Shown: piece after piece, positions 59,275 through 64,000 of the stretch
Layout: each line of letters starts with the position of its first letter
Position numbering within the stretch: the stretch's first letter is position 1
Assembly (NCBI GenBank): GCA_951799445.1
Contig: OX637295.1
Coordinates: 20,770,001 to 20,834,000 of the forward strand
Source of the DNA: Pseudisothecium myosuroides
Taxonomy: Eukaryota > Streptophyta > Bryopsida > Hypnales > Lembophyllaceae
Direction of reading: 5' to 3'
DNA: 64,000 bases
Translations under genes and position numbers: made by a program
The notes under the pieces: model-generated
The model's input: only the letters and a program-made list of their open reading frames with translations
Databases searched by the model: none
What the model was told of the DNA's origin: nothing

Positions 59275-60235
59275 TTATTGTCCGTACTATTAAGACATTA
59301 TTTTCCACTAATACGAAAACGATGGTGAGACTAAAAGGGCCACCATCGAAGCTTGTACATGGTCATGTTGGTACCTAAATCATTTGCCCAATTTTTGTTT
59401 GCATGGCTCAATTTTTGTTCAACTGCCACTAACTCACCCCAATATATCCTTAGTCCCCGCCTCCTTCCTATTCTCTACCTTAAACCTAAACCCAAGTACG
59501 TCTCCCTCCAACAGATCTGAAAACCGCATACCAACCCCCCTAATTGTTTGCAGAATTTTTCCTAAACTAAACAACATCCATTTTCTGGCCTCATTATCCG
59601 TCTCTTTCTCCCACCCTAAACCCACTCCTTAATTGTTCCTCCAATTAACCCTTAACTTCTCCACTTTCAATCTCTGTCTCCAAAGAAAACGTCTACATAA
59701 CCCTCGCTTATTTCCTTTGCTTTCCCTATCTAATGCCTTGACCCTCTTTAATCTAACCTTGGGCCCCCATCTCTCAAATTATGTAAATCCTCCATACCAA
59801 TTGTCCCTCTCTTGAACTCTCTTACTCCCTCTTTCCTTCTCTAGAACTCTCTCGAATACCTCTCTTGCAAAGAAATCTCTTTCATCCCTCACAATATCCA
59901 CCATTTCTTGTTTCCATGGCGCTTACATTCACGACCACAAAAATTATATCTTTTAATCATTCATATCCCTAGACTCCACGGTTATAGACCCTTCATCTCG
60001 AAACTTGCATCTTTCCTCGACCTTAAAATACATATTTGGCCACCCTACACTTTTTATGCAGAAAAATTCTGCAAAATATTCTACGGTCATAGGTCCATCA
60101 TTAATACTAATTTAAGAATTCTTCCTTCAAAAAAAAATCCTAAACTTTCTCTTTATTGCCCGTTTCAAGAAATTATCAAACTTTTTGCATTCTACGCTCG
60201 TGACCCTATGCTCACCACACGCAAAATAGCATCGT
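59275..60235. other. Right subterminal region of the 10.9-kb element
   Basis: Pyrimidine-rich on the plus strand (many CCCTCTC/TCTCC runs), no supported frame, ending in the right inverted repeat. Confidence 0.55.
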
Positions 60236-60493
60236 TTGTAGTGCACTAACCTACAAATTGGCAATTTTTGATGATTTTTGTCCAAAATGTACCATCACTT
60301 TAGAGGTTAAAAGATTGTAGTCTTGGAATAACATTTATTGTCATTTCAATAGTGTTAGTTATTTAGTGATATGTGCAATATTTTATGCATTTCAAAAATC
60401 ATAAAATACAACATATTAGATGACAAGTAATTGGCATTTCAAGAATAAAAGGAGGTTAGGAGGTGCCACTCTTTCGCTTTCAATAATTTTGAT

Positions 60494-61201
60494 AGACAAT
60501 TGCGAGAAACAGTTGTACTATTTCACCTGTTGTAGGGCAATATGATTTTTGACCCGAACTTTGGCTTTATAACTATAAAGGATCCTAAATTTCTAAATAA
60601 GGTATATAAAACTATCATGCAAATTGGAGAATTTTTCATATTTTTCAAAAACTATTTTACTATTTTAAAAGTATCTCCAATTGGATGTCACCTTAACCAT
60701 TTTAGAGATTATTAGAACTACATCCCTAAATAACAAATTTGAAGCTCATAACTAGGATATGAGGTTGTACATAAGGATAATATAAATTTAAAAATTGATA
60801 TTCTAAATATACTATTTTTCCATTTTACACATGTATTCAAAGTGTGTTCTATTTGCATCAACACGGAGATTGTAGAATTACTTTTCATCGAGATGTAACT
60901 AGCTAATTAAAAGTTCCTTCAGATTGAAAAAATGACCATTGATAGTATTATTATTTTTACTGATTTTTTTCTATTTTCAGAAACAAAAACGTAAAAACAT
61001 GTATTATATTAAATTTTTTATTTTTTCTATTTTGTGCATAACTTTTAGAGAATATTTGAAGGGAGCTTAAATTTTGGAAGCACATTATTTTTAGTGTTCT
61101 ACTAATTATCTATTTTTTTAATTAAAAAAATAATCAAAAGTTTTTTTTCCTATATAGCAATCCGAATGCAATAAATAGTACAAGTATTTCTAGCAATTAT
61201 C
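60494..61201. mobile_element. MITE of the 8.7-kb element's family, about 708 bp
   Basis: Ends AGACAATTGCGAGAAACAG and, inverted, GATAATTGCTAGAAATAC, both followed by TTGTACTATTT. TTGAT or TGAT flanks both sides (60489-60493 and 61202-61206). The interior shares CCAATTGGATGTC with the left end of the 8.7-kb element. Confidence 0.78.
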
Positions 61202-61789
61202 TTGATTCTAAATCAACCTCCTTATGTCTTAGTGTACACGAAATGGATGTTGCAGTGTAGAACTTCGAGGCAGTGGAGGAAATGTCTAAGGATAACATTA
61301 ATGCACACAATCAATTACTAGTAGAAAACATGCGTAAAAATCTTTAGATACCTTCTCCTTGTCTAACAATTTCTTTGCAATTAATCTTCCAACTTGTGCA
61401 ATGGATATCGCAATGCTTAATAGGAAGATTTGTTTGATTCGACTAGCTACTATTTAGAAATTAGTATAACCGAGACTATCAATCAATTTTGGATACAATA
61501 TTTTGTAGTACTTTAACGTGTCATTGGATAATCCTACAAAATATGAATTGCTCGACATGTTAATTAATACACTATTATATCAATTAAAAAATGACAACTA
61601 TTTTGTTCAATGAAGCGCATCCTCTTGCATAATTGTGCTTAAAGAAATCTTCTTGAAGACACTATTTTATCATGATTGTTCAACTTGAATCAACCCCCAA
61701 ATATTGAATGCAAAGTCTATCATGGATGTCATTTTGATGCTTGAAATTTATTTTCACCTAAAATGAGTTCTGTGATCATTGGCAAGCGG
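61202..61789. other. AT-rich, no gene recognised
   Basis: No frame or bounded repeat supported. Confidence 0.45.
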
Positions 61790-63120
61790 TCGGCGCCTTT
61801 GAAGTACCACGTCAAAAATGATGAAATGAAAGCAGGACCACAATGGTGAAATGAAGCCAAGAAAAATGGTAGAATAAAGCTAGGTGAAAAATAATGGTAT
61901 GAAGCTAACTAAAGACAAAAATAATAGAATTTCAAAGTTACAAGACTAAAATTGAAGTCCATAGTGTCTTTTCAATTGAGAGTGTTCAAAAGATTTTTGA
62001 GGGGATAAATCGGAAAAGATGTGGGATTCAATTAATTTACAAAACGAAGACTGAAAAATTTAGATTAAAAATATATAAATTATAAGAGTTGAAAGATTTT
62101 TTAGCCAACCAATGAAATTCCTATATTGAGAATTATAGGACCCACTTTGTAGCCATGGGGTTCATTTCAAGTCACAAGTATGAAAATGGTAGAATAAAGT
62201 CATGATGAAAATAGTGAAATTTCAAAGTTACACAACTAAATTGAAGCCTATAAAGAATCCAATGACTTTTCAATTGAGGGAATTGAAAAGTTTTTTGAAG
62301 GAATCAATGGGACCCTTTAAAGGTCAATGAATTTTTAAAACCAAGGCTTGAAGAATTTGGAATTTTAAAAGAAAAAAATGAGAGTTAAAAGGGTCACTTT
62401 TGTAACCATGGAATCTTGATCTATAGAGAATTTATTGTCTTTTGAATTGAGGAAGTTGAATTTGAGAGAACCAATGGAAACCTTTAGGGTTCGATTCATT
62501 TTAGACACTTAGGCCATAAAAATTTGGATTAGAAAAATATGAGAGTTGCATACGGTCCACTTTGCATCCACAAGGTCCAAATCTTTAGGGGGGGTGTTCT
62601 GATAAACATAGAGTTCAACAATGACTATTGGTCAACATACACCTCCAAAGTCTAGCAAAAAGAATTCATACTTGCAAAGACTTCCAAGTCAATTAAAGTT
62701 TGAAGACTTTTAACCCTCAAATGCTGAGTCTATAATTATTTTTTCAAATTTCATCTTGCAAGTATCTATGAGTGTGATTTTTTATATTTATTTTTTGGAA
62801 ATGTAGTTATATATCTTCTATTAGTTGTAAAAAATTTACATTATTTCGAAAATAATTTGAAATTACCATGAATTTAAGTATAACAATTGATATAAAATTC
62901 AATTGACACTTGAATTTTTTTGAAAAGCTCTCTAAGTTTATATATAGTATAGAACAACATGGTGCATATTTTTATATTGTATAATTAGAAAATTAAAAAA
63001 ATGACATTCCATAGTTGCAAATTCATTTTTCCAAATTGCTAGTCACTATTTTTTTTAAACAATATTTTAAATAGAATTACAAATGAATAGCTGAAAAGTA
63101 TCAATAAAAGAATTGATTAC
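61790..63120. repeat. Dispersed repeat shared with 45.94-46.84 kb, with internal sub-repeats
   Basis: Around 61.85, 62.17 and 62.38 kb, similar units recur (AATGGTAGAATAAAG; TTTTCAATTGAG; TTGTAACCATGG), giving roughly 200-300-bp diverged tandem units. The end of the last unit corresponds to 46.8 kb. Confidence 0.6.
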
Positions 63121-63304
63121 TTTTAGGGTTTTAATATCTATGTGAAAATTTCCATCGTTGAGATCTCTTAACTAAAAAATAGGGCCTCGAAACCTTTTAA
63201 TTGGTCGGCATTAGTAGCACAAAGAGTAGAAGAATTAAATGGACCAACATTTGTTCTAAAGACTTCAAGTCTGATGACAGTGGAAGGCTTAATTTTAGTA
63301 GGCG

Positions 63305-63565
63305 TTGCTATTAGAGGTGACAAATTGTTTACATTTGGATTGTATGTAGAGTTGGAATTAGATTGTTTATAACTGGTAGAAGGGACACTATCCTCTATGC
63401 AATGAATTGTGTGAAAGTCATAGTTTCCATTGCATTGCTATTAGAGGTGACAAATTGTTTACATTTGGGTTATACGAAGAGTTGGAATTAGATTATTTAT
63501 AATTGGTGCATAAGGGAAAATCCTCTATGCAATGAATTGAATAAAAGCCATAGTTTCTACTTGAA
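63305..63565. repeat. Tandem duplication, 130-bp unit, two copies
   Basis: TTGCTATTAGAGGTGACAAA begins at 63305 and 63435. Both units continue through GTTGGAATTAGATT and CCTCTATGCAATGAATTG. No clear coding frame on either strand. Confidence 0.85.
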
Positions 63566-64000
63566 GGATAAGAAGTTATAATCCAACAAGACTTTGCATA
63601 TATGCCTAGCAAAAGATGGAAAGCAACAATTAGGGCTACCAATGCAAACATTCTATTACATTTTATATATACTCATTTTTAGGAAGTGAAATGGACAACA
63701 AAAAGTTAGTAATGCTCCTCTATATTGTTCAATGGTACAGTGACTGACGAAACCGAGTACTTTTGTGAAACGTTTTCATTCAAACAACCATACCGTAAGC
63801 ATCAATGGATAAAACCCAAAGGTGTACACATGAAAGTTGTAGAGCACAACATACAACACGTTACCATGGAAGTTTGAAGAAAAAATTAGTTGTGATTTGA
63901 AAGAAAATGAATTCTAAAGTTTGCTATGTCAAAAACTCGGTTTTGTTCAACATAGTTTGGCTTTACCTTATCTTTTGTCAATTTTTTCTTAAAACTCCCA
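63566..64000. other. Window end, nothing recognised
   Basis: AT-rich DNA without a supported frame or repeat. Confidence 0.4.

Larger units (their letters stand above)
49352..60235. mobile_element. 10.9-kb two-gene MULE-like transposon
   Basis: TTGTAGTGCACTA is repeated at 49339-49351 and 60236-60248. This fits a MULE-type 9-bp duplication with some chance extension. Left end GGGATTGCTATTTTGCGTG; the inverted right end reads GATGCTATTTTGCGTG, and similarity continues through GTGAGC(G/A)TAGGGTC and GAGCGTAGA. The left end has (GAGCGGT) units in tandem. Inside: a broken plus-strand transposase gene (55.4-59.3 kb), a minus-strand companion gene (54.3-52.1 kb) and two nested TTAA elements. Removing those leaves about 9 kb. 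Confidence 0.88.
49048..60306. mobile_element. TTAA-flanked element split by CACTA MITE and MULE-like insertions
   Basis: The left part, 49048-49143, begins CCACTAAAGGACCAAG after TTAA (49044-49047). The right part, about 60249-60306, ends CACTTTAGAGG before TTAA (60307-60310). The two ends are inverted versions of the TTAA-family terminus. Everything in between is later insertions, so this is the oldest layer here. Confidence 0.6.

Noticed and set aside
60000..60249. Plus-strand frame near the MULE right end as a gene
   Set aside because: It overlaps the terminal inverted repeat and has pyrimidine-rich, low-complexity composition.
63190..63660. Retrotransposon coding remnant on either strand
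   Set aside because: The six frames contain frequent stops and no convincing reverse transcriptase, integrase or gag motif.

Overview
The window looks like a nuclear contig from a land plant or close streptophyte. It has AT-rich DNA, canonical GT..AG introns, plant-type CACTA ends (CACTACAAGA), MULE-like elements, and a serine/threonine kinase that, from memory and not from a search, resembles kinases expanded in bryophytes and lycophytes. I cannot name the species. No rRNA, tRNA or CRISPR array was seen.

Host genes are few. At 2.6-3.5 kb (minus) lies a decayed U1A/U2B''-type RRM gene. At 4.7-4.9 kb (minus) is a possible terminal exon of an unknown gene. At 6.1-8.2 kb (plus) is a three-exon kinase with a predicted N-myristoylation site. 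At 38.7-41.8 kb (plus) is an eight-exon gene of unknown function with a repeat-rich C-terminus.

Most of the rest is nested DNA transposons. (1) At 9.16-17.86 kb an 8.7-kb element with inverted ends and a 4-bp target duplication sits inside a small MULE-type MITE. It carries a large DDE-type transposase-like gene with four in-frame stops and one frameshift. Three MITEs of 0.7-0.85 kb (42.6, 46.8 and 60.5 kb) share its ends. (2) At 49.35-60.24 kb a 10.9-kb MULE-like element carries two divergent genes: a DDE + SWIM transposase, now broken, and a companion protein. A rearranged inverted duplication of the companion gene lies between them. (3) At 22.11-27.36 kb a 5.2-kb relative of (2) keeps only a decayed companion gene, plus about 14 tandem 97-bp units centred on the palindrome CCGTTAACGG. 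(4) TTAA-flanked elements with CCCCTAAAGG-type ends occur at least nine times. (5) CACTA-type foldback MITEs occur four times, one inside another. (6) A probable hAT-type MITE at 33.8 kb can be checked against an empty paralogous site.

Two diverged copies of a dispersed block (20.5-31.05 kb and 33.5-37.1 kb) differ by transposon insertions and by a minisatellite expansion. Comparing them dates and confirms several insertions. The stop codons in all three transposon gene remnants fit C-to-T (or G-to-A) decay, as expected of methylated transposons.
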